Below, one piece after another: positions 8,205-17,410 of a DNA stretch of 64,000 nt. This stretch comes from Candidatus Gastranaerophilales bacterium. GTDB taxonomy: Bacteria; Cyanobacteriota; Vampirovibrionia; Gastranaerophilales; Gastranaerophilaceae. The first letter of the stretch is position 1; each line of letters opens with the position of its first letter. The notes beneath the pieces were generated by a model that had not been told where the DNA came from, did not search any database, and saw only the letters and a list, made by a program, of their open reading frames with translations. The stretch is from positions 32,247-96,246 of the forward strand of contig CALVCQ010000002.1 of assembly GCA_944326115.1 (NCBI GenBank), read 5' to 3'. The position numbers and the translations under genes were made by a program.

Positions 8205-9656
8205 TTGTATAACAGTATTTATCCGGTACAAATAAAACCATACGTGCCGCCTCAGACCAAAAAGCAGGTCAATGGCAATGACGGGGACAATGAGTCCTCT
8301 CAATCGTCTGACTTAAACAGGGAAAGCCGTTCAAAGTCTAATACAACAAGCCCGTATAATCCGGTTAATCCCGACGGAAAAAGCTCTTACACAAGACATG
8401 AATTTCCGGACGGAACAAAATCTGCCATTGATTATTCAAAGTCTAAAGTAAATATTGCCCAGATTCTTACCGATTTTAAAAATACAGCACTAGCAATAGG
8501 CTCACCGCCTAATATTTTGCAAGAAGTTGAACAGTACCTGTCTCTTGCAGACACAGAATCAAAGAAAAATGAGCCGGACAAAAAAATTATACAGTCTAAT
8601 TTAAAAAATGCCTCGACAGTGCTGGATAAATTTATTTCAGTAACACTGGATAAAAAGTCCAATGTTGTAGAAAACTGGATAGATGCACTTTTCTTGCAGC
8701 AGGTAAACTACAAATCGGATCCGACAACTATCAATGAAGATTTTCTTGTAAAATTACCTGACAAAGAAACAGGCGATATGAAGCCTATTTCTCAAAATCT
8801 CGTACAATCCGATAAATCGGAGACTCAGAAAGAAATACAGGAAAAAACTGCTCAAAATTCAATTCAAAATCAACAGCAAACACACAATGTTTATATTCCT
8901 GCTGATGAAAATGTAAAAAGAGCAATTTTGCAGGGTAAAAAATTTGCTGCAATAAATCAGTCACAGAAAGCAATTGATGCATTTAAAGAAGCTATTAAAA
9001 AATCAAAAGAAATTGGAGACAACAATGCAGAAGGTATTGCCTGTTTTGAGCTGGGACAGATTTATGATAAAGATGATAACCTTGAAAATGCCCTAAGATA
9101 TTACTATCAAGCCCACAATGCTTCTGATGACAGCAATCTTAAAGCAAGAGCCTACTATTCAATGGCAGAAATTTATAACGATGTTGTATACTTCGAACCT
9201 GCAATGAAACACTATTATGCAGCTATTTCCCATGCGGGACAGGCTGATAATCTGAAGGTACAAACAAAGGCTCTATCAGAAATTGCTGATATGTATGCAG
9301 AAAGATATGATATAAAAAACACTTACTCGTATTACGGAATTGCAAAAGATATAGCAAAAGAAACAAACAGCAATAAAGTTATGGGTGCAATATGGTCACG
9401 CTCCGGAGATTCACTTGCAATGCTCAATGAAAACGTCAATGCCCTGAAAGATTACAAAGCTTCCGCCCAATTCTATCAAAACTCTGATTCTGATTTAAAA
9501 ATGGCAAAGAATTTTGAAAAAGCTGCAACAGTAATGCTTAAGCTTGGAAACAAATCAAAAGCGCATTCTCTGTTAGAGCAGGCTCAAAACATAGCGCTCA
9601 AAATTGATGATATCGGATACGCACAGATACTTGAAAAACAATTGAATGTAATTTAG
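8205..9656 (+). CDS. Tetratricopeptide repeat protein
   Basis: This 483-aa protein starts with TTG; an AAGGG SD lies 9 nt upstream and no ATG is in frame. Residues 1-70 are Pro/Ser/Asn rich and disordered. Residues 75-215 are a helical and low-complexity linker. From about residue 235 to the end there are some six TPR units (for example AIDAFKEAIKKSKEIGDNN, then FELGQIYDKDDNLENALRYY). TPRs form a protein-binding superhelix. No signal peptide or membrane segment is visible. It is followed 59 nt later by era. The binding partner is unknown. Confidence 0.8.
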   Translation: MYNSIYPVQIKPYVPPQTKKQVNGNDGDNESSQSSDLNRESRSKSNTTSPYNPVNPDGKSSYTRHEFPDGTKSAIDYSKSKVNIAQILTDFKNTALAIGSPPNILQEVEQYLSLADTESKKNEPDKKIIQSNLKNASTVLDKFISVTLDKKSNVVENWIDALFLQQVNYKSDPTTINEDFLVKLPDKETGDMKPISQNLVQSDKSETQKEIQEKTAQNSIQNQQQTHNVYIPADENVKRAILQGKKFAAINQSQKAIDAFKEAIKKSKEIGDNNAEGIACFELGQIYDKDDNLENALRYYYQAHNASDDSNLKARAYYSMAEIYNDVVYFEPAMKHYYAAISHAGQADNLKVQTKALSEIADMYAERYDIKNTYSYYGIAKDIAKETNSNKVMGAIWSRSGDSLAMLNENVNALKDYKASAQFYQNSDSDLKMAKNFEKAATVMLKLGNKSKAHSLLEQAQNIALKIDDIGYAQILEKQLNVI

Positions 9657-9715
9657 TGTGTTTTGTTGTATTATTCCTTATATAAAAAGGTATCCCTACA
9701 CAGGAATTATATTGT

Positions 9716-10603
9716 ATGAAAGATTTTAAGTCCGGATTTGTAGCTGTAATCGGTCGTCCTAATGTCGGTAAATCCACACTTTTGAATACGATAATAGGAC
9801 AAAAAATTGTAATTGCTACAGACAAAGCCCAGACAACAAGAAAAAGAATTAAAGGTATTTTTACTAATGAAGAAGGTCAGATTGTCTTTGTAGATACGCC
9901 GGGTATACACAAACCTGTCGACAAGCTCGGCGAATTTTTGATGGATGAAGCGAAATGCGCTATCCCTGATGCTGATCTGATTTTATTCATCGTTGATGTT
10001 TCTGAACCAGCAGGAGCCGGTGACAGATGGATTGTTGAAAATCTTTTAAAAAAAACAGACATACCGGTAATTATTGTACTTAATAAAGTTGATAAACTGA
10101 AAGACCCGATAATAAAAGAACAAAACCTTTTAACTTACAAACTGCTCTTTGATAAAAATATGCCTACAGCAAAAATTTCAGCAAAAACAGGAAGAAATAC
10201 TGATACCCTTATTTCAACAATTATGAGAAAATTGCCGGCAGGAGAACTGATTTATGCTGAAGATGATTTGACTGATGAAAGCATGAGATCAGTTGCACAA
10301 GAGATAATAAGGGAAAAAATTCTTTTGAATACAAAAGATGAAATCCCTCACAGTACAGCTGTTATCATAGATAAATATGAAGAAAAACAAGATATTGACA
10401 GAATTTTTGCACAAATCCATGTGGAACATGAAAGCCAGAAAGGCATTATGATTGGTAAAAAAGGTCTTATGCTCAAAACAATAGGTATGCAGTCCCGAAA
10501 AGAGCTGGAAAAAATTCTGGATAAAAAAGTTTATCTTGAACTTAATGTAAAAGTTTCAAAAGATTGGCGCAAAAAAGCTCCGGATCTTGAAAATTGGGTG
10601 TAA
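9716..10603 (+). CDS. era: GTPase Era
   Basis: Era is an essential GTPase that binds the 3' end of 16S rRNA during 30S assembly. In 295 aa it has GRPNVGKST (G1), the T-rich switch I region, DTPGIHKP (G3), NKVDK (G4), SAKTG (G5) and the C-terminal KH domain with the GKKGLMLKTIG loop and the ending KDWR(K)K. AGGA precedes the ATG. In many bacteria era sits with ybeY-dgkA; here those genes are about 32 kb away. Confidence 0.97.
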   Translation: MKDFKSGFVAVIGRPNVGKSTLLNTIIGQKIVIATDKAQTTRKRIKGIFTNEEGQIVFVDTPGIHKPVDKLGEFLMDEAKCAIPDADLILFIVDVSEPAGAGDRWIVENLLKKTDIPVIIVLNKVDKLKDPIIKEQNLLTYKLLFDKNMPTAKISAKTGRNTDTLISTIMRKLPAGELIYAEDDLTDESMRSVAQEIIREKILLNTKDEIPHSTAVIIDKYEEKQDIDRIFAQIHVEHESQKGIMIGKKGLMLKTIGMQSRKELEKILDKKVYLELNVKVSKDWRKKAPDLENWV

Positions 10604-10616
10604 GCAGCATATATTC

Positions 10617-11000
10617 TTAAATCAGATAATCATGCTTATTATTGTTCTGCTGTGAGGGATTTGTATAATTGTCATACAGATCAATAACAGTTTGAGCATT
10701 ATCTTTTATATCATCGGTATTGTAACGGTGAGGTTTTGACAAATATTTTTCAAGCCACTCATCAAAATACTTTGTTAAATTCTTTACTGTTTTGGCGCTG
10801 GGCGCACAAAGATATCTTGCAGAACCGAGTCTTTGTTCCTGCAATCTTTTATAATCCTCATCAGAAATTTCTTTTCCTCTTTTTTCCGGGGGAACGCTGT
10901 CATTATCCGCATAACAGATTCTCGATGTCCTGCCCGGAATATCAGATTTGTTAAAATTTTGAGGATAATAATATCCATAATTTACTGAATAACTTGTCAT
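10617..11000 (-). CDS. Hypothetical protein, 127 aa
   Basis: No family was recognised. The N-terminus is Tyr/Asn rich (MTSYSVNYGYYYPQNFNKS), followed by a charged soluble region with one helical stretch around residues 65-95. No signal peptide or membrane segment is visible. GAAGG lies 11 nt before the ATG. It is convergent with era, with 13 nt between the stops. The QNFNKS stretch weakly resembles the Phe-containing N-terminal motif of other orphan proteins in this window. Confidence 0.6.
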   Translation of the reverse strand: MTSYSVNYGYYYPQNFNKSDIPGRTSRICYADNDSVPPEKRGKEISDEDYKRLQEQRLGSARYLCAPSAKTVKNLTKYFDEWLEKYLSKPHRYNTDDIKDNAQTVIDLYDNYTNPSQQNNNKHDYLI

Positions 11001-11168
11001 AAAGAATAAACCTTCATTTACCTACATATAAATAAAGTATTTTTTTTGAAAAATTTTGATTAATTTTTATAAATTGTAAAAAAATTTTAATATTTTATTT
11101 TTGATTAGCAAATATTTTTTATTACAAACTATTAATGACTAGACATAGTAAAAATACAGGAGAAAAAT

Positions 11169-11690
11169 ATGCAAATCAACAATTCTACACCATCTTTCGG
11201 AAAAATTCACATTAACTCATCAGAAATGACTAGCAGACAAAACAATATCTCAAATTTGGTCTTAGACAGACTGGATTATAAAGATGAATATTTAAAAGCT
11301 GATGAAAATGACGTTGATTTGTATTTTATGCCGGCATCTAATCAATCGGTAAAAGTATACTGCGTTGATGTTAACAGCCAGCAAATTATAAAAAATAAAA
11401 ACAGCAAAGATTTAACACACACATTTAGCCTTGATAAGGGTTTTGGTAATTTATACACAAAAATCAATGCTCTTTTGAAATCGTTGGATAAAATTAACAA
11501 AAAAGAGATAAAAAGACCACAGGTTAACACAGATTTAATAGCAAATGCACAAACTGATGTGGCACGTTTAAGACCGGAAGTATACGAAGAAATAAAAGAC
11601 CTCAAAAGAACATTCCCTGATGATAATGAAACAATATCAACTATTTTTGTAGATGAATACAAAACAACGAATGAAACAGATAATTTTTAG
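11169..11690 (+). CDS. Hypothetical protein with N-terminal SFGK motif, 173 aa
   Basis: No known domain was recognised. It starts MQINNSTPSFGKIHI, one of several proteins here with a Phe-Gly motif close to the N-terminus. The rest is charged and mixed alpha/beta, with a helical end. SD AGGAG lies 6 nt before the ATG. It is a monocistronic gene facing lptA, with stop codons overlapping by 4 nt. No signal peptide is visible. Function unknown. Confidence 0.65.
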   Translation: MQINNSTPSFGKIHINSSEMTSRQNNISNLVLDRLDYKDEYLKADENDVDLYFMPASNQSVKVYCVDVNSQQIIKNKNSKDLTHTFSLDKGFGNLYTKINALLKSLDKINKKEIKRPQVNTDLIANAQTDVARLRPEVYEEIKDLKRTFPDDNETISTIFVDEYKTTNETDNF

Positions 11691-12658
11691 AAATTGTCTT
11701 TATTATTTTGAACATTTCGTATAACTGTTTTTACATTACCCTCTGCAAAGAAATTTTTAGGATTGATATACATCTTTATACGGTCAGCTTCAATCGATCT
11801 CATTTGTTCGGTTATTGTTGACCGTCCTAAAAATACAATTTCATTAGGCTTGTTGGTTTTAGGATCAGGATATACAGTTGCTTTAGGACCTTTTGCATCA
11901 TAATCCTTGTAAGTTACATGGACTTTCCCCGAGGCTTGAATAATATTATTCGCCCTGTAATATTCCTGTCTGTCAGACCAGACATTTATTCTTGTGCCAT
12001 CCATATCTACATCACTGTGTGCAGATCCTAGACCGTATGCAATTTCTGAAACAGCATCATAAATAAACTTGTCTGCTGTAATGACACTATCCTTTTGCTT
12101 TAATCTTCCATGCCCGCTGAGAGTAATTTTTTGCAAATCACCGTTTTTATTTAAATTTGCCACAGCTGAATCTGAAAAAGTTTCTACATCCTTATAATAA
12201 ATAATTACATTTCCGTTGGCTGTTAAAGTCTTTGTATTGGTATCATATTCCTGAACATCAGCAGTAATTATAACAGCCGGTTTCTGGGCGTTTGTTTCCG
12301 TAACAGTTGTCTGGGTATTGCCTTCGGCTTTAATTTTTTTATTTAACAGAGACATCTTTAATATATTTGCTTTAATTTCATTTTTTTTGTCTGTTTTCAC
12401 CTGTACAACATAAGGCTGATCATACATTACTGCATCAGTTAGCTGTTTTGATTTCGGATCTATAAAAACTTCAGCTCTTGGCGCAGTTGCTTTTATATCA
12501 TCCATTTTTACTCTGACATTACCTTCAAATTTAGCTTTATTTTCCTCCATTTTGAAGGTTTGTTTATCTGATTCTATTGATAAATCTGCAGCAAGTGCAA
12601 TACCTGCAGCCAGTAAAATCATTGGTATTATCATTAAAATTTTAAATTTTTCCATCAA
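11687..12658 (-). CDS. lptA: LptA/OstA-like lipopolysaccharide transport protein
   Basis: LptA is the periplasmic bridge that carries LPS from LptC to the outer-membrane LptD. The 323-aa product has a signal peptide (residues 1-23, cleaved after ALA). Repeated beta-jellyroll segments of the OstA type follow (VRMKDIKATAPRAEVFID-like, then NVIIYYKDVETFSDSAVA, and VHVTYKDYDAKGPKATVY). It is about twice the length of E. coli LptA (185 aa), as in several non-proteobacterial homologues, so it could also contain an LptD N-domain-like part. Its start overlaps the lptC end by 17 nt. Confidence 0.82.
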   Translation of the reverse strand: MMEKFKILMIIPMILLAAGIALAADLSIESDKQTFKMEENKAKFEGNVRVKMDDIKATAPRAEVFIDPKSKQLTDAVMYDQPYVVQVKTDKKNEIKANILKMSLLNKKIKAEGNTQTTVTETNAQKPAVIITADVQEYDTNTKTLTANGNVIIYYKDVETFSDSAVANLNKNGDLQKITLSGHGRLKQKDSVITADKFIYDAVSEIAYGLGSAHSDVDMDGTRINVWSDRQEYYRANNIIQASGKVHVTYKDYDAKGPKATVYPDPKTNKPNEIVFLGRSTITEQMRSIEADRIKMYINPKNFFAEGNVKTVIRNVQNNKDNF

Positions 12659-13223
12659 AATTCCCCTTGCTGTACAGCTCTGTTTTTGAACGACCTTTTA
12701 TACGGATTGTTGTCATTTTATTGCCGAGTATTGCTTCATTGCTGTAGGTTTTTACTTCGCCTTTTTTTCTTATAACTACATTACCCTGAGCGGTAATATC
12801 CTTATCATTGCCCTGCCATACAAACCTGTCTGCACGAACATCAGTGCCGTCTTTGTATATAAAATATGTATTGTCATAAAGTACAACTTTTTTTGTATCT
12901 TCGCTAAAAGTACCTTTTGTTGAGGTCATACTCAAGACAACCTCATCATTATCATAAAAATTGCCGATAACATTATACAAAATAGCTACTTTATTCTGGT
13001 TGTCATAGTATCCTGATTCTGCATACAATTCCCAGTATTTTTTATCCTCTTTTGTTTCCGTAATTATCAGATTTTGAATATTTAGTTCCTGCTTTTGACC
13101 AGCATCTTTAAGGAGCTCTTTTTTAAAATTTTTAGTAATAACTCCTGCTGCTATAAATGCCCATGTGCACCCTATAACAATAGCTGCGAGTATAATTATA
13201 TAAGCAATTTTTCGTTTAGACAT
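12642..13223 (-). CDS. lptC: LPS export protein LptC
   Basis: LptC is the bitopic inner-membrane subunit of the LptB2FGC transporter, which receives LPS and passes it to LptA. The 193-aa product has an N-terminal membrane anchor (about 7-27) and a periplasmic jellyroll (YAESGYYDNQNKVAILYNV, then GTFSEDTKKVVLYDN, then TAQGNVVI). It is the first gene of a two-gene operon with lptA. LptB, LptF and LptG are not in the window. Both genes together imply an LPS-bearing outer membrane. Confidence 0.82.
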   Translation of the reverse strand: MSKRKIAYIIILAAIVIGCTWAFIAAGVITKNFKKELLKDAGQKQELNIQNLIITETKEDKKYWELYAESGYYDNQNKVAILYNVIGNFYDNDEVVLSMTSTKGTFSEDTKKVVLYDNTYFIYKDGTDVRADRFVWQGNDKDITAQGNVVIRKKGEVKTYSNEAILGNKMTTIRIKGRSKTELYSKGNFDGKI

Positions 13224-13354
13224 GCGTTAATTTTAACACAAATTGTACAGATGTAACAAAATATTTCATTTTTTAAAAATAAAATTTTTAGATGACAAAT
13301 TTTTTTGTTTATGAATTTATTAATTAGTAAGATATTACAAAAAACAGGTATAAA

Positions 13355-14782
13355 ATGCTAAAATTAAATCCGCTGAATTTTATTTCGACACAATATATTC
13401 CCGCCTTTAAAAAGCAGCAGGAATCAGCTGTTAATCAGTTACAGACAAACCCTCTGGAACGTTCTCCCGAAACCGACACTTTTGTATCAAAAACAAAAGA
13501 TGTAAACAGTACAAAAATAACATCAAAAGATTTTGCCAGCAAAAAGCAATTGATTGAAGATTACAACACGGTTTTAAAAGAAAACATGTTCGGAGATGAG
13601 ATTAATTATCTTTTAAAACCCAAAATGAATGCTGCCGGAGAAATAACCTTTACAAAAAAACAAGCAAGAATAATAACAATGGCGGCAAAAAAAATATCAT
13701 TTTACAAAACCGTTGCAAAAAAAATGGAACAGGATGGTAATGAAGCAATTGAACCGGCATTGAAACAGCTAAAAAAAGTTTTCGGCGGAGAAAAAGAATT
13801 CGGTAAGTATTTAAAAGCAAGAGAAAAAGACGGACAGCCCGTATCAAAAGATTCTGTCTCCATTTATAACAAATTAATCAAAGAATATAAAAACGAATAT
13901 ATAGATGGTGATGTATTAAACAGCTTTGCAAAAGTGTTTGATAAAAAAAATTATAAACAACTGGATAAAGAAGAAAAAGCACTTATTAAAATATTTATAG
14001 AAAATGGAGAATTAAAACTCGATACCAGAGGATACAATGCACTGGAAGAATCATTAAAAACTTCTGCAAAAGATTATAAAAAAGCAGTCAGCTGGATAAA
14101 AGATTTAATCGGAATAAGGCTTGTTCTGCCCGACAATGCTGATATGAAAAAAGCAGAAGAATATCTTACAAAAGCTATTTTGCAAAATACCATAAAAGTT
14201 ACAAGAGTCAGCAACTACCATTCCAATCACATTTATCCTTATATCAGTAAAGATACTGCAAAATTATGGCAGCAGTCCTTGCCCGGAATGCAGGTACTCA
14301 ATAATTCAGCAGTAAGAAAGAAAAATGGTTATACAACAACTCAACTTAATATTGAGTTTGAATTCAAAGACAAAAACGGAAAAACAAAAAACGCTCTCGG
14401 TGAATTACAAATAAGAAGCGAAAAATTAAACTATTTAGGACAAATAGAACACCTTATTTATGATATTCTTGCAAAAAAAGATATAGGAAAGGGAATACCT
14501 GAACTTCAGGACTACTTTGACTCCACAGGTATAGTAGATGCAGTAAATGAAGTATTCAGTGATCCCATAAAGGAAAATGCTTACCTTGAATATGAAAAAA
14601 CAACGTATGCACAAATTAGAAACAGCGAAACAAAAAATAAACACATATATATAGAAGATAAAGACTATCCGTTATTAGCTGATTTCGGATTGGGACAGTA
14701 TGAAGTTTTAAGTTTTGAATCTTTAGACTTAATTGATAAAAAAGCAAATTTAATAAAGAAAAAATACGGTCCAAAACATTGA
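13355..14782 (+). CDS. RelA/SpoT-like nucleotidyltransferase domain protein
   Basis: The 475-aa product has a C-terminal half resembling the (p)ppGpp synthetase fold: WIKDLIGIRLVLPD (247-260), KKNGYTTTQLNIEF (322-335, where RSH enzymes have GYRSIH), GELQIRSEKLNYLGQIEH (349-366, as in EIQIRT...EH). A possible ATP-loop (R156, K158, S169, I170, K173) lies farther upstream than usual. There is no HD hydrolase, TGS or ACT domain. The N-terminal 60 residues are Ser/Thr rich with a PAFKK motif. A small gene follows after 27 nt. It could make alarmones, act as a toxin, or be inactive. Confidence 0.65.
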   Translation: MLKLNPLNFISTQYIPAFKKQQESAVNQLQTNPLERSPETDTFVSKTKDVNSTKITSKDFASKKQLIEDYNTVLKENMFGDEINYLLKPKMNAAGEITFTKKQARIITMAAKKISFYKTVAKKMEQDGNEAIEPALKQLKKVFGGEKEFGKYLKAREKDGQPVSKDSVSIYNKLIKEYKNEYIDGDVLNSFAKVFDKKNYKQLDKEEKALIKIFIENGELKLDTRGYNALEESLKTSAKDYKKAVSWIKDLIGIRLVLPDNADMKKAEEYLTKAILQNTIKVTRVSNYHSNHIYPYISKDTAKLWQQSLPGMQVLNNSAVRKKNGYTTTQLNIEFEFKDKNGKTKNALGELQIRSEKLNYLGQIEHLIYDILAKKDIGKGIPELQDYFDSTGIVDAVNEVFSDPIKENAYLEYEKTTYAQIRNSETKNKHIYIEDKDYPLLADFGLGQYEVLSFESLDLIDKKANLIKKKYGPKH

Positions 14783-14809
14783 TAACATAATAACCTGGAG
14801 AATATAAAT

Positions 14810-15241
14810 ATGAAAACAGATTTTTCAACAATTCGAAAAACGGTTGCCACAACCAGCCAGATTTTTCCTAAAAATCAAACACAAAAACTGGAAGCTGCTT
14901 TTAAAGAGCTTCAGCAAAAGTTTTCCAAAATTCCGGAAATAGGAAAATTTAAAGCAATTAAAGTAACTCTGGAAAATCCGATAGCAGGTTCAATAGTAAA
15001 AAAAGCAGCTATAGTTGTTGAACCACTTGCTGACAAAAATGATTTTAGAACAAGAGTGCTGACTTTTATTGCACAGTCTCCTTTTGACAAAGACACAACT
15101 TATACTCTTTCACCGGCAAACGGAAATAAATTTTCCATAGACTCTGCATTGAGAAATCCAAAAATAAAAACTCTTTTTAAAAATTTTATAAAGTCAGCTG
15201 AACAAACGTTTGAAATACAGAATTACACAAATCTACTTTAA
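14810..15241 (+). CDS. Hypothetical protein, 143 aa, downstream of the RelA/SpoT-like gene
   Basis: No family was recognised. The sequence is lysine rich, with an amphipathic helix at 20-45, a beta-rich centre (FKAIKVTLENP, KAAIVVEPL, RVLTFIAQS) and a helical end. No signal or membrane segment is visible. CTGGAGA gives an SD before the ATG. It is probably co-transcribed with the preceding gene, and a partner or antitoxin role is conceivable but unsupported. The 3' end faces hydE with a 3-nt gap. Confidence 0.6.
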   Translation: MKTDFSTIRKTVATTSQIFPKNQTQKLEAAFKELQQKFSKIPEIGKFKAIKVTLENPIAGSIVKKAAIVVEPLADKNDFRTRVLTFIAQSPFDKDTTYTLSPANGNKFSIDSALRNPKIKTLFKNFIKSAEQTFEIQNYTNLL

Positions 15242-15244
15242 TTT

Positions 15245-16282
15245 TTATAAATTTCTGAATCTGAACCCAAAGCCGGAAGCTATTATACGACCACGATTTT
15301 TAATTTTTAACATAATGCTTCTGTTATATTCATCTGCAGTATTATTGAGACCGGCTTTCCCCGGATAAATAGTATATTTATGTTTGCATTCTTCATCAGT
15401 AATATTCGGCATAACAACATTCGCTCCGCTTTGCAAAGCTTTCAGCCTTCCGTCAGGATCAAGGGTCTCCATTGCCGTAGTTGCAGGTATATTTATATCC
15501 GGTAACAGCAGTCTTGTTAGAGCCATCACTTTTAAAGCCATTGTCAGTGTACCGCCGTCTTCTGTTTCGAGAGGAGTGTCAGGGGCAGGGATAAAAGGTC
15601 CGAGACCTATCATATCAGCATCAAGTTCTTTAAAAAACAGTATATCATGAGCCAGCGACTCTATGCTCTGTTCAGGCAAGCCGACAAGGCATCCGGTACC
15701 TGTTTCATAGCCGAGTTTTTTTAAATCTTTAAGACATCTTATCCTGTTTTCAAAAGACATATCAGGATGCATTTTTTGATACAAATTTTTATCAGTTGTT
15801 TCTATTCTCAAAAGATATCTGTCAGCACCGGCATCTTTGTATTCTTTATATTCTTCATAAGTTTTTTCACCGATACTTAGTGTGAGAGCAAAGCCCATAT
15901 CTTTTATCTTTTTTATAATTGATACCATTTTTTCTTTTGAAAAAAAAGAGTCTTCTCCGGATTGAAGAACAATAGTCTTATATCCGTATTCTTTTGCCTT
16001 TTGTGCAAGCGCAAAGATTTTTTCTTCCGTCATTCTATATCTTTGTACGAGAGTATTTTCTTTTCGAATCCCGCAGTATTTGCAGCTGCATTTACAGATG
16101 TTTGAAAATTCAATCAAACCTCTTAAATGAACTTCATTTCCGACATATTTTTCTCTTACCTCATCAGCAGCGGAAAACAAAAAATCGTTTATTGAATCAT
16201 CCTTCAAAATATCGATAATTTGAGCTTCTGAAAGTACGTGAGAGTCTGTTGCGGTTATTATTAATTTTTTTAAATCAGTCAA
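15245..16282 (-). CDS. hydE: [FeFe] hydrogenase H-cluster maturase HydE (radical SAM)
   Basis: HydE is a radical-SAM enzyme that acts on the cysteine-bound Fe(CO)2CN intermediate while the 2Fe subcluster of [FeFe] hydrogenase is built. The 345-aa product has the CX3CX2C motif at C63, C67 and C70, within the HydE-like context HLRGLIEFSNICKC. It lacks the BioB substrate residues. GLIEFSN, GSGE-like and the late PNITDEECKHKYTIYPGK also fit HydE. It overlaps the mnmA stop by 8 nt and is probably co-transcribed with mnmA. HydF, HydG and the hydrogenase are not in the window. Confidence 0.88.
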   Translation of the reverse strand: MTDLKKLIITATDSHVLSEAQIIDILKDDSINDFLFSAADEVREKYVGNEVHLRGLIEFSNICKCSCKYCGIRKENTLVQRYRMTEEKIFALAQKAKEYGYKTIVLQSGEDSFFSKEKMVSIIKKIKDMGFALTLSIGEKTYEEYKEYKDAGADRYLLRIETTDKNLYQKMHPDMSFENRIRCLKDLKKLGYETGTGCLVGLPEQSIESLAHDILFFKELDADMIGLGPFIPAPDTPLETEDGGTLTMALKVMALTRLLLPDINIPATTAMETLDPDGRLKALQSGANVVMPNITDEECKHKYTIYPGKAGLNNTADEYNRSIMLKIKNRGRIIASGFGFRFRNL

Positions 16283-17336
16283 TCCAGCCTCCGCCTATAA
16301 GATGATTATCATTTACATCATAAAATACAGCAGCCTGACCTGAAGTAACAGAGGTAACCGGCATTTCAAATACAATTTTTCCAGTTTTGTTTTTATAATC
16401 CAAAGCAATTTGCGCTTTTTGCGCCTGCATATTATATCTTATTTTTACATTTGCGCTAAATTGAGACTTATCAAAAGGATACTGAAATTTTATATCATGT
16501 ATAGTAAGTTCATTTTTTAGCAAATCTTCTTTTGTTCCGACATATACAATATTTTGCGGCGCATCGAGCTTTACTACATATAAAGGCTCTTCCCATGCAA
16601 TGCCTATACCTTTCCTCTGACCTATTGTATATTGATAAAATCCGTCGTGAGTCCCGATTTTTTTATTGCTTTTTATGTATACAAAATCTCCTTTTTTATG
16701 TCCGAATTTTTCCGTAATATATTTTTTTGTTGTCATAGGTTTTGTTATAAAGCAAATATCCTGACTTTCTTTTGAAGACCTGGATGGCAAATTGTTTTCT
16801 AGCGCAATTTTTCTTATATCATCTTTTGTGTAATCGTTCAATGGAAACATTATCCTGTTAAGATGGGATTGATTCAGCTCAAACAAATAATACTGCTGGT
16901 CTTTTTGTAAATCTTTTGCCGGATACATTTTTTTAATCCCGTTGTCATTGATAATTCTTGCATAATGTCCGGACGCAACATAATCACAGCCCAGATTATT
17001 AATTGCAAAATCAAAAAGCTGTCCCCATTTTATTGTTCTATTGCAGAGGATACACGGGTTTGGAGTTTGTCCGTTTCTGTAAGAATTTTCAAAATAATCA
17101 ATAACATCTTTTTTAAATTCTTTGCTTACATCAATAACGTAATGAGGTATAGAGAGTTTATCGGCAACTTTTTTTGCATTATTTACGATCTGTTCAAATT
17201 TTGCATCATCCACCATTTTTGCAGTAACAGCAACAACATCATAGCCCTGTTTTTTCAGTAAAAAGCAAGTTACACTGCTGTCCAGCCCGCCTGATAGGGC
17301 AACCGCTACTTTGATATTTTTGCTTTGTTTATCCAT
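16275..17336 (-). CDS. mnmA: tRNA-specific 2-thiouridylase MnmA
   Basis: MnmA thiolates U34 of tRNA-Glu, -Gln and -Lys using ATP and relayed persulfide. The 353-aa product has the PP-loop SGGLDSS (15-21), the catalytic cysteine in NPCILCN, the second cysteine in SQDICFI, and the GTHDGFYQYTIGQRKG loop. The ATG has no SD, and a TATAAT box ends only 6 nt before it, so the mRNA may be leaderless. hydE follows with an 8-nt overlap. Confidence 0.95.
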   Translation of the reverse strand: MDKQSKNIKVAVALSGGLDSSVTCFLLKKQGYDVVAVTAKMVDDAKFEQIVNNAKKVADKLSIPHYVIDVSKEFKKDVIDYFENSYRNGQTPNPCILCNRTIKWGQLFDFAINNLGCDYVASGHYARIINDNGIKKMYPAKDLQKDQQYYLFELNQSHLNRIMFPLNDYTKDDIRKIALENNLPSRSSKESQDICFITKPMTTKKYITEKFGHKKGDFVYIKSNKKIGTHDGFYQYTIGQRKGIGIAWEEPLYVVKLDAPQNIVYVGTKEDLLKNELTIHDIKFQYPFDKSQFSANVKIRYNMQAQKAQIALDYKNKTGKIVFEMPVTSVTSGQAAVFYDVNDNHLIGGGWID

Positions 17337-17342
17337 ACAAAT

Positions 17343-17373
17343 ATTATAATCAAAAATTTTTTCATATAGTCAA
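17343..17373 (-). promoter_or_regulatory. Promoter of mnmA-hydE
   Basis: On the minus strand TTGACT (17373-17368) and a perfect TATAAT (17348-17343) are separated by 19 nt. Transcription would start near base 17336, which is the A of the mnmA start codon. Confidence 0.65.
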
Positions 17374-17410
17374 ACGCTTTCTGTTAAGTTCGGATTTTTG
17401 ACCCTTATAA

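Noticed and set aside
15245..16282. Biotin synthase BioB for the radical-SAM gene
   Set aside because: The context around the CX3CX2C motif (RGLIEFSN) and the C-terminal region fit HydE, and BioB cluster-2 residues are missing, despite bioA elsewhere in the window.
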